Assembly (NCBI GenBank): GCA_902509905.1
Contig: CABWZI010000006.1
Span: 40,303-104,302 of the forward strand
Direction of reading: 5' to 3'
Source: an uncultured Gammaproteobacteria bacterium
Lineage (GTDB): Bacteria > Pseudomonadota > Gammaproteobacteria > PS1 > Pseudothioglobaceae
Length of the DNA: 64,000 nt
Positions 1 to 8,683 of the stretch are shown piece after piece. The stretch's first letter is position 1. Each line of letters opens with the position of its first letter. Both the position numbers and the translations under genes were made by a program. A model generated the notes under the pieces. That model was not told where the DNA came from, did not search any database, and saw nothing but the letters and a program-made list of their open reading frames with translations.

Positions 1-2271
1 AAGCTGATGCATATCATCCTCATCAGAATAGATATGTGGTGACACTCTAATTCCTTGACTTCGAAGGTCAACACTAATTTTATGATTACTAAGTCTTTTT
101 AAAATTTTCTCTTGGTAGTTTTTAAAATTAAGAATCATTGTTCCGCCTCGCTTTGCTTCAATTCTTGGAGATACAAATTCATCATCGAAAGATTCTTCAA
201 CAACCTTAATGAGTTTTTGGTTGTGCTCTCTAACTTTAATGATGCCTAATTGATTAAAGTATTTGATACTATTCGTAGCGGTAATATAAGGGGCAACTGA
301 TGGAGTTCCACCCCAAAATCTTAATGCAGAATCTGTATAGCGAAAATCATGAATATCAAACTCAAAAGGATTTTGATGGCTAAACCAGCCCACATCTCGA
401 GGATTACAAAAAGGCAAGCGATTAGAATTAACCCACAAAAAAGCTGCACCGGGACCACCACAGAGCCATTTGACGCATGAGCCAATCATAAAGTCTGGCT
501 GAAGGATGTTTAAATCAATTGGAACAATTCCTGCAGATTGAGCAATATCAAGTATGGAGATTATATTTTTTGATTTTGAATGATTAATCACATCTGAAAT
601 TGGTGAGATCTGGCCCGTATTGGAGTATGCGTGACTAACGAAGACTATATCAATATCATTGGTCAGGTATTTTTTCCAAACTTCAAGATCTGTGACATCC
701 TCATTGGAAGGTATAAATCGAACTTCAGAGCCCTCAGCGAGTGATTTTTTTAACGTGAAGCCCATTCCTGGGAAATCTATCTCACTCATTAGAACAGTTC
801 TAGTGCTCTTTTGCGTGTCTGGAAGAGATAATATTATTTTACTAAGTCCAGAGGATAAATTGACTTGAGGGCAGAATTCCGTTGATTTAGCATTAAAGAG
901 TGTGGAGAGTTCTGAGGTAAAGTCTTCTATTGACTGAAGCCAATCATTCCAGGGTTCACTCAGAGAGTTGGACCATGTCATAAAAAACTGATTATTAAAA
1001 AACTTTTCGGTTTCTTTGAGCGGTCTTCCAACTGAATGACTTAAAAGATAGTTGGCTTCTGTTAATATGAAATCATCTTTTAACGTATTTAACGAAGACT
1101 CTTTGTCTTTAAGTTTCTTTTTGAGAATTTTAATATCATGGTGCCTCGAAGGTATATCTTTTCGGTCTGCTGCAGCTCTTCTATCTCTGAGTTTCTCAAG
1201 TGAATTAATTAAAATTTCTAGTGGCGGTCCACTTGCCGTAATATTATCTAGCTGAGACTCTTTTAAAGAACCTGACGGAGCAGCAATGTATTTTTTAACA
1301 AGTTGATTGTGGTGTTGTTTTGCAGCATCACCATGTAGTTCACATAACTCTAAAAACAGCGTTAAATTTTTTTGATACCATGATTGATTTACATTTTTCG
1401 TGTTTAAAAACTCATCCATAAAACTTGATCGTCTCATGCAGTCTCTGAGAATGGCCTGATCTTCCGGCATCATATACATAAACTTATCAACAAGCATTTG
1501 AGAATAGGATGGTTCCTTTGCGAGGCAAAGTCCTAAAAGAATGTCGATGACATTAATTCCAGCAAAATCGCCAGCATTTGCTCCACGGTAGACTTGGAAT
1601 CCTACATGATAAGGCTTATAGTATGGCCTTACGCAATAAAAAAAATCATCAACATCAAGTCTATCAAAAAGAATTTGATTTGATTTTATAACCTCTTCGA
1701 GTGACTCTTTTGTCACCTCAAATAGCTCTTCACACATAGGATGTGATATTCCTAGAGAGTGGAGTTTTAGAAGAGCATCACCAGCTCTTTTGTATGCGAG
1801 TATGGCTTTAGTGTTGTAATCAAGAAAGATTTTTTCAGCAGAAAGGGTTGTAAAACTTTTATAGACACCATTAATCGCTTTATTATGTGTGGATAGGTGT
1901 GCTGTTGCAAATCGAGGAGTCACACCAATTGAGGCGCCAATATTCATCGCTAGTCCAGATGCTTCTTTAAGAGGCGAAGATGAATCTATAGAGGGATCGG
2001 TAATTTCATGTCTTCGACAAGAGGCCATATAGAGACCAACATTCCCCAATAAATCAAACGCGCTATCAAATCCCTCGTCCGTATTTCCTTCATAGAGAAG
2101 ATTTTTTATATATTCCCTGCCCTCATTTTCGATTGATTTCTTTATCCCATCCCCTACCAAATGAACATTGATGCGTTCAGGCTGTTTTTTATAGAGAAAT
2201 TCAAGTTCTGTATTCATTTCAACAAAACTATTTCTTATCCAGTGATCAAAAGCAATTGAATTTGGCGTCAT
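1..2271 (-). CDS. Two-domain protein: IDO/PrnB-like (DUF1864) domain fused to kynureninase-like PLP enzyme (partial)
   Basis: The frame is open from an ATG at 2271 to the window edge, about 757 codons with no stop, so the C-terminus is missing. Residues 1-350 resemble the DUF1864/PrnB branch of the indoleamine/tryptophan 2,3-dioxygenase superfamily: there is a stretch near 226-248 reading VYRGANAGDFAGINVIDILL, and a His-rich helix near 313-325 that could hold the haem ligand. Residues about 370-757 look like kynureninase: SHAYSNTGQISPISDV near 545, an LDIAQSAG pocket near 573, and a PLP lysine near 600 in SCVKWLCGGPG. Family knowledge suggests oxidative opening of an indole ring followed by kynurenine cleavage to an anthranilate and alanine. 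Joining both steps in one chain is my inference; the substrate may not be tryptophan. It is divergent from the Lrp-type regulator at 2420, which probably controls it. Confidence 0.75.
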   Translation of the reverse strand, partial: MTPNSIAFDHWIRNSFVEMNTELEFLYKKQPERINVHLVGDGIKKSIENEGREYIKNLLYEGNTDEGFDSAFDLLGNVGLYMASCRRHEITDPSIDSSSPLKEASGLAMNIGASIGVTPRFATAHLSTHNKAINGVYKSFTTLSAEKIFLDYNTKAILAYKRAGDALLKLHSLGISHPMCEELFEVTKESLEEVIKSNQILFDRLDVDDFFYCVRPYYKPYHVGFQVYRGANAGDFAGINVIDILLGLCLAKEPSYSQMLVDKFMYMMPEDQAILRDCMRRSSFMDEFLNTKNVNQSWYQKNLTLFLELCELHGDAAKQHHNQLVKKYIAAPSGSLKESQLDNITASGPPLEILINSLEKLRDRRAAADRKDIPSRHHDIKILKKKLKDKESSLNTLKDDFILTEANYLLSHSVGRPLKETEKFFNNQFFMTWSNSLSEPWNDWLQSIEDFTSELSTLFNAKSTEFCPQVNLSSGLSKIILSLPDTQKSTRTVLMSEIDFPGMGFTLKKSLAEGSEVRFIPSNEDVTDLEVWKKYLTNDIDIVFVSHAYSNTGQISPISDVINHSKSKNIISILDIAQSAGIVPIDLNILQPDFMIGSCVKWLCGGPGAAFLWVNSNRLPFCNPRDVGWFSHQNPFEFDIHDFRYTDSALRFWGGTPSVAPYITATNSIKYFNQLGIIKVREHNQKLIKVVEESFDDEFVSPRIEAKRGGTMILNFKNYQEKILKRLSNHKISVDLRSQGIRVSPHIYSDEDDMHQL

Positions 2272-2419
2272 GAGAAAAGATTATTTAAAAAAACAAATCT
2301 TATCATTCTTCCTTAAATTTATTTAACTAAAAACACCTTATAATTAAAATTATATTGAATACAATCACTAAAATAGTAATAATTAATATAGAATATAACT
2401 AATTATATAAATAATAATA
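2272..2419. promoter_or_regulatory. Divergent promoter region, IDO/kynureninase gene and Lrp-type regulator
   Basis: This 148 bp gap is extremely AT-rich and separates two divergent starts, so it must hold both promoters. Lrp-family proteins usually bind AT-rich degenerate sites, which fits, but I cannot point to a specific box or a clean -35/-10 pair. Confidence 0.45.
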
Positions 2420-2914
2420 ATGAATATTACTATGGACTCTAAGGATCTAAGTATTTTGACATTACTTCAACAAAATGGAAGAATGCCAATTTCAGAATTA
2501 GCTACCAAACTCAATATGTCTGATACGCCCTGTTTAAGGCGTGTCAAAAAAATGGAAGAATCTGGTGTGATTAGTGGATATTTTGCAAACATCTCTGCCG
2601 ATAGCATTGGTTTTAATGCTATTGTCTATGTTTTTGTTAGGCTCACCGAGAATTCTAATGCTAATGCTGACATGTTTGAGAGCGCTGTTAAGAAATTAAT
2701 TGAGATTCAGGAGTGCTCAGTCATTTCTGGATCACATGATTACCTTTTAAAAATTATCTCTAGAGATCTGCTAAGTTATGAAAGTTTTATTAAACAATCA
2801 ATTGGAAATTTAAGATGTGTCTCAAGCATTGAATCTACTGTTGTACTTAAGCAGACTTTTGCCAGATGTGAACTACCGATAGATGATACTGAAAAAAAAT
2901 CTAGTTTTTTCTAG
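2420..2914 (+). CDS. Lrp/AsnC family transcriptional regulator
   Basis: This 164-residue protein has the Lrp/AsnC layout: an N-terminal winged helix-turn-helix (about residues 8-60, with ISELATKLNMSDTPCLRRVK as the helix-turn-helix and recognition helix) and a C-terminal RAM ligand-binding domain (about 70-150). Family members bind amino acids and often control the neighbouring divergent gene. Here that is the IDO/kynureninase fusion, so tryptophan, kynurenine or alanine are plausible effectors (inference). The start at 2420 is used; an in-frame ATG at 2432 is equally possible because neither has a strong ribosome site. Its last codons overlap the end of the convergent persulfide dioxygenase gene by 4 bp. 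Confidence 0.88.
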   Translation: MNITMDSKDLSILTLLQQNGRMPISELATKLNMSDTPCLRRVKKMEESGVISGYFANISADSIGFNAIVYVFVRLTENSNANADMFESAVKKLIEIQECSVISGSHDYLLKIISRDLLSYESFIKQSIGNLRCVSSIESTVVLKQTFARCELPIDDTEKKSSFF

Positions 2915-3627
2915 ACTGAGGCGTTTGCTGATATCAGTCCACAGCTCTGATTCGCAGGAACTGCAACTTTAATTTTCTTTGGCAAGCCTAAATCTAGACT
3001 ATTAACATTCTCTATAAAAGTCTCTTGATCAAAAGATTCCCTTATCATTGAATTAAATTTTTTCTCCTCTCCAATTGTACTAACTGAAAGCCCATTGTAA
3101 TCATGAGCAGGATAGACCTCAGTAGTATCGGGAAGTTTAAATAGTTTTTGAATAGATTCATAGAGAGATTCAGCAGAACCACCCTGAAAATCACACCTTC
3201 CAGTACTCCTAATAAAGAGCGCATCCCCTGTTAATAGTTTATTTTCAACGAGGTATGACATGCATCCTACGGTGTGTCCAGGCGTTTCAATTGTTGTGAT
3301 TTGATATTGTCCAATATTTAAGATATGTCCTTCACTAACCATAATATCTGAACAGGCCTCAGCATCAACATTCTCCATTCCAATGACAATTCTTGCTTTT
3401 GGATAATATTTTTTAAGAGGGCAGGCACTCGTAATATGATCTGCATGTATGTGAGTTTCAATAATGAATTTCAGGTCTAAATCAAGCTCTTTAAGCAGAG
3501 CTGTATCTCTATCAATCATGATATCTACTGCATCAACTATAGCCGCTTCTTTAGTTTCACTGTCAGCAATCAAATAAGTATAAGTGCAACTCTCTCTTTC
3601 AAAAAGTTGTTTAAAGATTAGGCTCAT
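2911..3627 (-). CDS. ETHE1-like persulfide dioxygenase, metallo-beta-lactamase fold
   Basis: This 238-residue protein has the metallo-beta-lactamase signature THIHADH at residues 58-64. It also has His118 (TPGHTVG), Asp135 (TGDALF) and the GRCDFQGG segment at 143-150, which is the GRTDFQ hallmark of the ETHE1/persulfide dioxygenase branch rather than glyoxalase II. Such enzymes use mononuclear Fe(II), bound by equivalents of H59, H118 and D135, to oxidise glutathione persulfide to sulfite. There is no rhodanese domain. It lies tail-to-tail with the Lrp regulator and is separated from nagB by a short gap, so it is probably its own unit. Detoxification of sulfane sulfur would fit a marine sulfur-linked bacterium. 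The general family is near certain; the exact substrate is not. Confidence 0.85.
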   Translation of the reverse strand: MSLIFKQLFERESCTYTYLIADSETKEAAIVDAVDIMIDRDTALLKELDLDLKFIIETHIHADHITSACPLKKYYPKARIVIGMENVDAEACSDIMVSEGHILNIGQYQITTIETPGHTVGCMSYLVENKLLTGDALFIRSTGRCDFQGGSAESLYESIQKLFKLPDTTEVYPAHDYNGLSVSTIGEEKKFNSMIRESFDQETFIENVNSLDLGLPKKIKVAVPANQSCGLISANASV

Positions 3628-3671
3628 ATCTCAAGACTTCGTTCATTCATACTAAAATTATAACTCAATTT

Positions 3672-4451
3672 TTAGCAGTTATATTTAGTCTTCATTTTTT
3701 CAGTTTGTATATAGTAGTCATAGAGCTTGAGGTCTGAGGCTGCAAGTTTGTCTAGGACTATAGTGGCATTTGGATGATTTTGAAGAGCACTGCCAGGACA
3801 AAATGCAGAGAGTGGACCTTCTATGACATCTGCAACCGCCTTGCTTTTATGTTTACCCAGCCCAATCAGCAGAATATTTTTAGCTTCCATGATGGTTCCA
3901 ATTCCCATTGTTAGTGCCAGTGATGGCTGGTTTTCATGAGGCTTAAAAAAACGAGCATTTTTCGAGAGTGTATTTTTAGTCAATGTTTTAACTCTTGTTC
4001 TAGACTGTAAGCTCGAAGTAGGCTCATTGAAACCGATGTGCCCATTCGATCCAACCCCTAAGAGCTGAAGACCAATGCCTCCATGTTTAGCTATATTAGC
4101 TTCATAGTTTGAGCTAGCTGAGTCAAAGTTTTCATCAAAACACTCAGGAATAAAGACATTATTTGGATCAATATCAATATGATCAAATAGCTTTTGGTTC
4201 ATATAATTTCGATAGCTCTGAATATGATTTGGAGCTAAGCCAATGTATTCATCTAAGTTAAAAGTAATAGTATTTTTAAAACTAAGCTTTCCATTTTTAA
4301 AATGATTTATCAATGCTTCATAAGTCAAAAGAACTGAGCCACCTGTTGCTAATCCAACAACAGGATTTTTGTTATTATTTATATAATCTGTAATAAATTG
4401 ACCTGCAAAATTACTGGCTTCAACTTCTGTTGGAAGGATGACTACTCTCAT
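3672..4451 (-). CDS. nagB: Glucosamine-6-phosphate deaminase
   Basis: NagB converts glucosamine-6-phosphate to fructose-6-phosphate and ammonia, the last step of amino-sugar catabolism. The 259 residues show the phosphate-binding GLATGGS loop at 33-39, the catalytic NLDEY at 65-69 (Asp67 corresponding to E. coli Asp72) and GVGSNGHIGFNEP at 132-144 with the ring-opening His138. The length matches the shorter, Bacillus-type non-allosteric enzymes slightly better than the 266-residue E. coli form. It is the last gene of nagR-nagA-nagB, its ATG overlapping the end of nagA by 4 bp, so translation is probably coupled. Confidence 0.95.
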   Translation of the reverse strand: MRVVILPTEVEASNFAGQFITDYINNNKNPVVGLATGGSVLLTYEALINHFKNGKLSFKNTITFNLDEYIGLAPNHIQSYRNYMNQKLFDHIDIDPNNVFIPECFDENFDSASSNYEANIAKHGGIGLQLLGVGSNGHIGFNEPTSSLQSRTRVKTLTKNTLSKNARFFKPHENQPSLALTMGIGTIMEAKNILLIGLGKHKSKAVADVIEGPLSAFCPGSALQNHPNATIVLDKLAASDLKLYDYYIQTEKMKTKYNC

Positions 4452-5596
4452 GGTTGTATGCGCTCTATTGGGTTGCCCGCTAACCAGACATTTTGGATTT
4501 TGAAATCAGAGCTAAAATGGACTAGGTCCGCTCTGTATCCTTTTTTGAGTTGCCCGAGGCGGTCAGATACGCCTAAATACTCAGCTGGGTAAAGCGTTGC
4601 CATTGAGATTGCACTCTCGAGCGGAATGTTGCATTTCTCATAAGCATTTTTTATCGCATCAATTTGCGTTATAGAAGATCCCGCGAGCTTACCTTCAGAG
4701 TTAATAATTCGTCCTTTGGACTCACTCACTATTTCATCATAAAGCTCAAAAGAGGGTTCACCATGGTTAATGGTAGCCATCGAATCAGAGACAAAAAATA
4801 GTTTACCTTCAGGCTTTTGTTTAAAGGATAAATTAATTAAGGATGGGTGTACATGATGTAAGTCAACAATAATACTAGCCCATGTTTCATCAAAATCTAA
4901 TGCAGAGCCAACAACTCCAGGCTCTCTTGCAGAAATTTGACCCATTGCATTAAATAAATGTGTAAAGCCATCTAGCCCATACTTAATAGACTCTTCAAGT
5001 TGATCATAGTTTGCATCTGTATGGCCAGCTAAAATTTTAAAACCTAATGATTTAAGACTCTTAAGTTGTTTAATAGAAATGCATTCAGGCGCTAGTGTCA
5101 ACATCACAGGAAACTCATTCAGCGTTTCAAATAGACTCATATAGGTGGCATTAATAGTATTGATGTATTGCTTTTGGTGAACCCCGCGATATTTAACATT
5201 AAAAAATGGACCCTCTATATGAACGCCCAATAGAGATTTATTGTTATGAATCTCTTTTGAAATGGTGTCTGTGCATTCTTGAAGCACATTGAGTGAGTCA
5301 CTAATCACGGTAGGCATAATACTAGTTGTGCCAAAATGTTGATGCGCACTTATTATTGTATTTAGGCTTTCTTTATCTGGCGAGTTATTAAATAGCTTCC
5401 CTCCTCCACCATTGACCTGAAGGTCGATAAAGCCAGGGGAGAGAATGCCACCATTTAAATTTTGAGTCTCAAAATCCTGTGGAATCTGAGATTCATCAAC
5501 TATCTCAACAATTTTTTCATTTTCAAATAACAGTGCTTTATTATCAGCCAATTCTTTGCCAGAAAAAAGTTGAGCCCCTGTCAGTGCTTTTTTCAT
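4448..5596 (-). CDS. nagA: N-acetylglucosamine-6-phosphate deacetylase
   Basis: NagA removes acetate from GlcNAc-6-phosphate to give the NagB substrate. This 382-residue amidohydrolase has the SPGFIDLQVNGGGG strand near residue 55, the metal ligand in GVHIEGPFF near 125, AGHTDA near 190, THLFNAMGQI near 212 and the catalytic Asp in FVSDSMA near 270. The N- and C-terminal strands form the small beta-sandwich. It overlaps both neighbours by 4 bp in a tight nagR-nagA-nagB operon. The pathway requires a phosphorylated substrate, yet no GlcNAc kinase or PTS gene is visible in this window. Confidence 0.95.
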   Translation of the reverse strand: MKKALTGAQLFSGKELADNKALLFENEKIVEIVDESQIPQDFETQNLNGGILSPGFIDLQVNGGGGKLFNNSPDKESLNTIISAHQHFGTTSIMPTVISDSLNVLQECTDTISKEIHNNKSLLGVHIEGPFFNVKYRGVHQKQYINTINATYMSLFETLNEFPVMLTLAPECISIKQLKSLKSLGFKILAGHTDANYDQLEESIKYGLDGFTHLFNAMGQISAREPGVVGSALDFDETWASIIVDLHHVHPSLINLSFKQKPEGKLFFVSDSMATINHGEPSFELYDEIVSESKGRIINSEGKLAGSSITQIDAIKNAYEKCNIPLESAISMATLYPAEYLGVSDRLGQLKKGYRADLVHFSSDFKIQNVWLAGNPIERIQP

Positions 5597-6345
5597 CCAA
5601 GTTCTACCACATAATCATAACGATCGCCTCGATAGTAAGACTGAGTATATTCAACTACTCGTCCATTAGCATCCTTGCCGCGTCTCTCAACAAACAAAAC
5701 AGCACTCCCTGGAGCCACTTCAAGTTTATCTGCAAGATTATCATCAGCTATGATGGCATGAATATTTTGCTTTGCTGTTACTGGGTTCATATTTTTAGCT
5801 TCTAGTAATTCATAAAGAGAATTATCCAATGCTGATGTGATTGAAATAATAGAGGCAGGAATAACCGCTATTTCATAGAGCAGTGGTTCATTAACTAGGT
5901 AGCGAACTCGATTGAGTCTGTGAACCAAATCACCTTCATTTAAATTCAAAATTAAGGCTTCTTTTGGTGAGGCTTTTCCCTCTTCCCTAAGAACCACTCT
6001 TGAGTATGACTCAAGCCCTCTTTTTTTCATATCCGCCGTAAAACTGTTTAAAGATGAAAGGTTTTTATGAAGCACAAGATCAACATTTTCAGAGACAACA
6101 GTTCCTGCTCCTTGTCTTTTGACAAGCAGGCCAATTTCAACAAGCTGATCAATAGCTTTACGAACAGTAATTCTAGACATTTTTAAACTAGTGGCCAGGT
6201 CTCTCTCTGGAATAAGTGCATCTCCAGGACTCAGGAGACCCTCCTGAATGGCATTATTGAGTGATCGAGATAATTGTTTATATAAGGATTCAGAGCTATC
6301 ACTCGATGGCTTTAAAAAATTAATCAAATTGTCATTAGTAGCCAT
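5593..6345 (-). CDS. nagR: GntR/HutC-family repressor of amino-sugar genes (NagR-like)
   Basis: The 250-residue protein has an N-terminal GntR winged helix-turn-helix (about 15-85, with ERDLATSLKMSRITVRKAID as the DNA-reading part) and a C-terminal UTRA effector domain (about 95-245). This is the NagR/DasR layout, in which a phosphorylated amino sugar releases the repressor. It is the first gene of the nag operon and faces the divergent hexosaminidase-ABC operon. Mirrored ATTGGTAT-type repeats in the shared intergenic region are the obvious candidate targets. The symbol rests on context; the effector is inferred. Confidence 0.85.
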   Translation of the reverse strand: MATNDNLINFLKPSSDSSESLYKQLSRSLNNAIQEGLLSPGDALIPERDLATSLKMSRITVRKAIDQLVEIGLLVKRQGAGTVVSENVDLVLHKNLSSLNSFTADMKKRGLESYSRVVLREEGKASPKEALILNLNEGDLVHRLNRVRYLVNEPLLYEIAVIPASIISITSALDNSLYELLEAKNMNPVTAKQNIHAIIADDNLADKLEVAPGSAVLFVERRGKDANGRVVEYTQSYYRGDRYDYVVELG

Positions 6346-6691
6346 AATCTCTTTAGTTTACTAAATTTAAAATAATATGATAAATTATTAAAAATTGGTA
6401 TTTAATTGGTATTATTATAAACTGACTATTTACAAGTAGTCAATCTTTATAACAAAATATAATTGAGAAAATATTAGATCAATATATTTAAAACAAGATT
6501 AGAAATTCAATATATAAGGCTTATCTAGTTGGCTTTATTGTGATAGAAACTAAAAAACAATTTTTTTTGAGCATTTAATTTGTTTTTTATTAAATTCCTG
6601 TTATATAATACCATTATATTACCAATTTGAAATGAGCTATGTACTCATAATTAGTGAGAAATAGCCTTTTTTAAGATAGCGAGAACTGAAG
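6346..6691. promoter_or_regulatory. Divergent nag / hexosaminidase-ABC control region with paired ATTGGTAT repeats
   Basis: This 346 bp gene-free stretch is very AT-rich. On the nagR side, ATTGGTAT occurs at 6394-6401 and again at 6405-6412, exactly 11 bp apart. On the hexosaminidase side the reverse-oriented motif occurs as AATACCAT at 6607-6614 and TTACCAAT at 6619-6626, also 11 bp apart. One helical turn of spacing and mirror placement near both promoters suggest operators for the GntR-type regulator. The middle, about 6420-6600, shows nothing I can name. Apart from the repeats, no clean -35/-10 pair stands out. Confidence 0.6.
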
Positions 6692-8683
6692 ATGAGTACA
6701 ACAGATTTTGTAATTAAAACATCAATCAATTCCGAGAATTATTTTTGCTCTAAGCTGATTAATAATTCGAATGAATCAATTGAAGGCTTTATGTTTTGCT
6801 TTAGCGTGCTCGCACCTGTGAAGATCATAGATAACTGCGTTTTACATTTTAGCTCTGGCGGATATGCTGAGTTAAAACCGAATGCTGGGTTTGTTTTAAA
6901 ACCTGGCGATGAATGGAGCTTTAAGTTTGCTTATGAAGAATCAAGACACAAGCCGATGAATTATAGATGGTCTCCTCAAGGATGTTTTTTAAAAACAGAA
7001 AATGAAGAAATATTAAACTTAAATGTTATAGATTTAGACTTAGAAAGAATCTCCTCCGTGGCACCAATCCCCCATATTTCGGGAGATAAATTAAATTATG
7101 AATCACTACGATTGGTGCCACACCCTTATTCATGGACTGCGAGTGCAGGAGTGTGCAACCTATGTCCACCTGTCAATGTTTTCTTTGACGATAACTCAAT
7201 AATTCATAGTGCCTATGAATCTGCATGTCAGCTAGGAAAACGCTTAAATCTTAATTTGTTTCCTGAAAAAATAAATAATGAAATCAGCAATGCTTCAACC
7301 TCAGTTAAGATTAAACACCTTGTGTCAATGGATGAGTCTTCCTATGAAATTATAATCACCAGTGATGTCATTGAGATTATTGCGGGAGATGAAACTGGGA
7401 TTTATTATGGCCTGATCTCTCTAATGCAACTAGCTCAAACCTATCATCAATTAGTGCCCTGCGGAGCAATAATTGATAAGCCTCGCTTTAGTTGGAGAGG
7501 ACAACACTTAGATACAGTAAGACACTACTTTTCTGCTGACAGTATTTTAAAACTTCTAGATTTAATGAGCTTATTTAAACTCAATAAGTTTCATTGGCAT
7601 GGAGCAGATGATGAGGCATTTCGATTTAAATTAGATGATGATTATGAAATCGCGACTTCAACCTCAACAAGAGGTGATGGTCAATTAGTACCTCCTGTGT
7701 TCGGATCTGGACCATTTCCATCTGGAGGCTGTTATGACTTAGTTCAGATTAAAAGAATTATTGATAGGGCTTCAGAAAACTACATTGAAGTAATGCCTGA
7801 GTTTGACCTGCCAGGACATAATATGTCACTCGTCAAACTTTATCCAAGTATGCGAGATCCAGAGGATAAAAGTTATGAAGTTTCAGTTCAGGGATATACT
7901 GAAAACACAGTAAACCCAGCTATGCCAGATACTTTTTCAATATTGGAAAAGGTAATTGATGATCTATGTAAAGTATTTCCAGGTGAATATATTCACTTAG
8001 GAGCTGACGAGATTGCGCCTGATGCATGGAGTAAATCTCCTGCCATTGATTCTCTTAAGTCTAAGCATAATCTCAATACTAGCAAAGATGTAGCCTCATG
8101 GTTTATTAATAAACTTTCAAAGAGAGTAGAACTAAACAATAAAAAAACTGCCGCTTGGCAAGAGGCTGAGGATGGAAAACATCAGGATGTGAAGATAGAT
8201 AAGTTATTATTTTCTTGGCAGAATTTAGAGTCTGGTATTAGCCTTGCACGGCAAGGATTTAAAGTTGTACTGTGTCCAGCTGAGTTTATTTATTTTGATA
8301 TGGCTCAAAGTAGAAACTATGCGGATCGAGGAGCAAACTGGGCAGCAGTTATTCCATTTGAAAAAACTTTAGATTGGTCAATTATTCCAAAGGATGAGCC
8401 TGAGCTTGAATCAAATGTTGAGGGTATTCAGGGTCATCTATGGTGTGAAACTATTCTTCAAGACTATGAAATGGAGTCTATGCTGTGTCCAAGAATTTTA
8501 GGTCTATCAGAAAGTGCTTGGTCGAGCCAAAGTAATAGAAGGAGTGGTGGCGAATTAAATGATTTAGTATTGAGTAGTTACAGAAACCTATTTAAAAAAA
8601 TCGAATGGGACTTTTATAAGCCAGAGAATTTTGATATGATGTCCAATCCAGCGACGAATAAGGAGGCATTGGTCAATGAGTAA
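6692..8683 (+). CDS. Cytoplasmic GH20 beta-N-acetylhexosaminidase
   Basis: Glycoside hydrolase family 20 enzymes release terminal GlcNAc by substrate-assisted catalysis. In this 663-residue protein the catalytic pair Asp439-Glu440 sits in IHLGADEIAPDAW, with FHWHGADDEAFRF near 302 and VMPEFDLPGHN near 368 lining the pocket. A chitobiase-type N-terminal domain and the usual GH20 small domain (about 130-260) precede the barrel. There is no signal peptide, so it should act inside the cell on chito-oligosaccharides imported by the ABC transporter encoded immediately downstream, whose first gene overlaps it by 8 bp. It is the first gene of the divergent operon opposite nagR. Confidence 0.93.
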   Translation: MSTTDFVIKTSINSENYFCSKLINNSNESIEGFMFCFSVLAPVKIIDNCVLHFSSGGYAELKPNAGFVLKPGDEWSFKFAYEESRHKPMNYRWSPQGCFLKTENEEILNLNVIDLDLERISSVAPIPHISGDKLNYESLRLVPHPYSWTASAGVCNLCPPVNVFFDDNSIIHSAYESACQLGKRLNLNLFPEKINNEISNASTSVKIKHLVSMDESSYEIIITSDVIEIIAGDETGIYYGLISLMQLAQTYHQLVPCGAIIDKPRFSWRGQHLDTVRHYFSADSILKLLDLMSLFKLNKFHWHGADDEAFRFKLDDDYEIATSTSTRGDGQLVPPVFGSGPFPSGGCYDLVQIKRIIDRASENYIEVMPEFDLPGHNMSLVKLYPSMRDPEDKSYEVSVQGYTENTVNPAMPDTFSILEKVIDDLCKVFPGEYIHLGADEIAPDAWSKSPAIDSLKSKHNLNTSKDVASWFINKLSKRVELNNKKTAAWQEAEDGKHQDVKIDKLLFSWQNLESGISLARQGFKVVLCPAEFIYFDMAQSRNYADRGANWAAVIPFEKTLDWSIIPKDEPELESNVEGIQGHLWCETILQDYEMESMLCPRILGLSESAWSSQSNRRSGGELNDLVLSSYRNLFKKIEWDFYKPENFDMMSNPATNKEALVNE

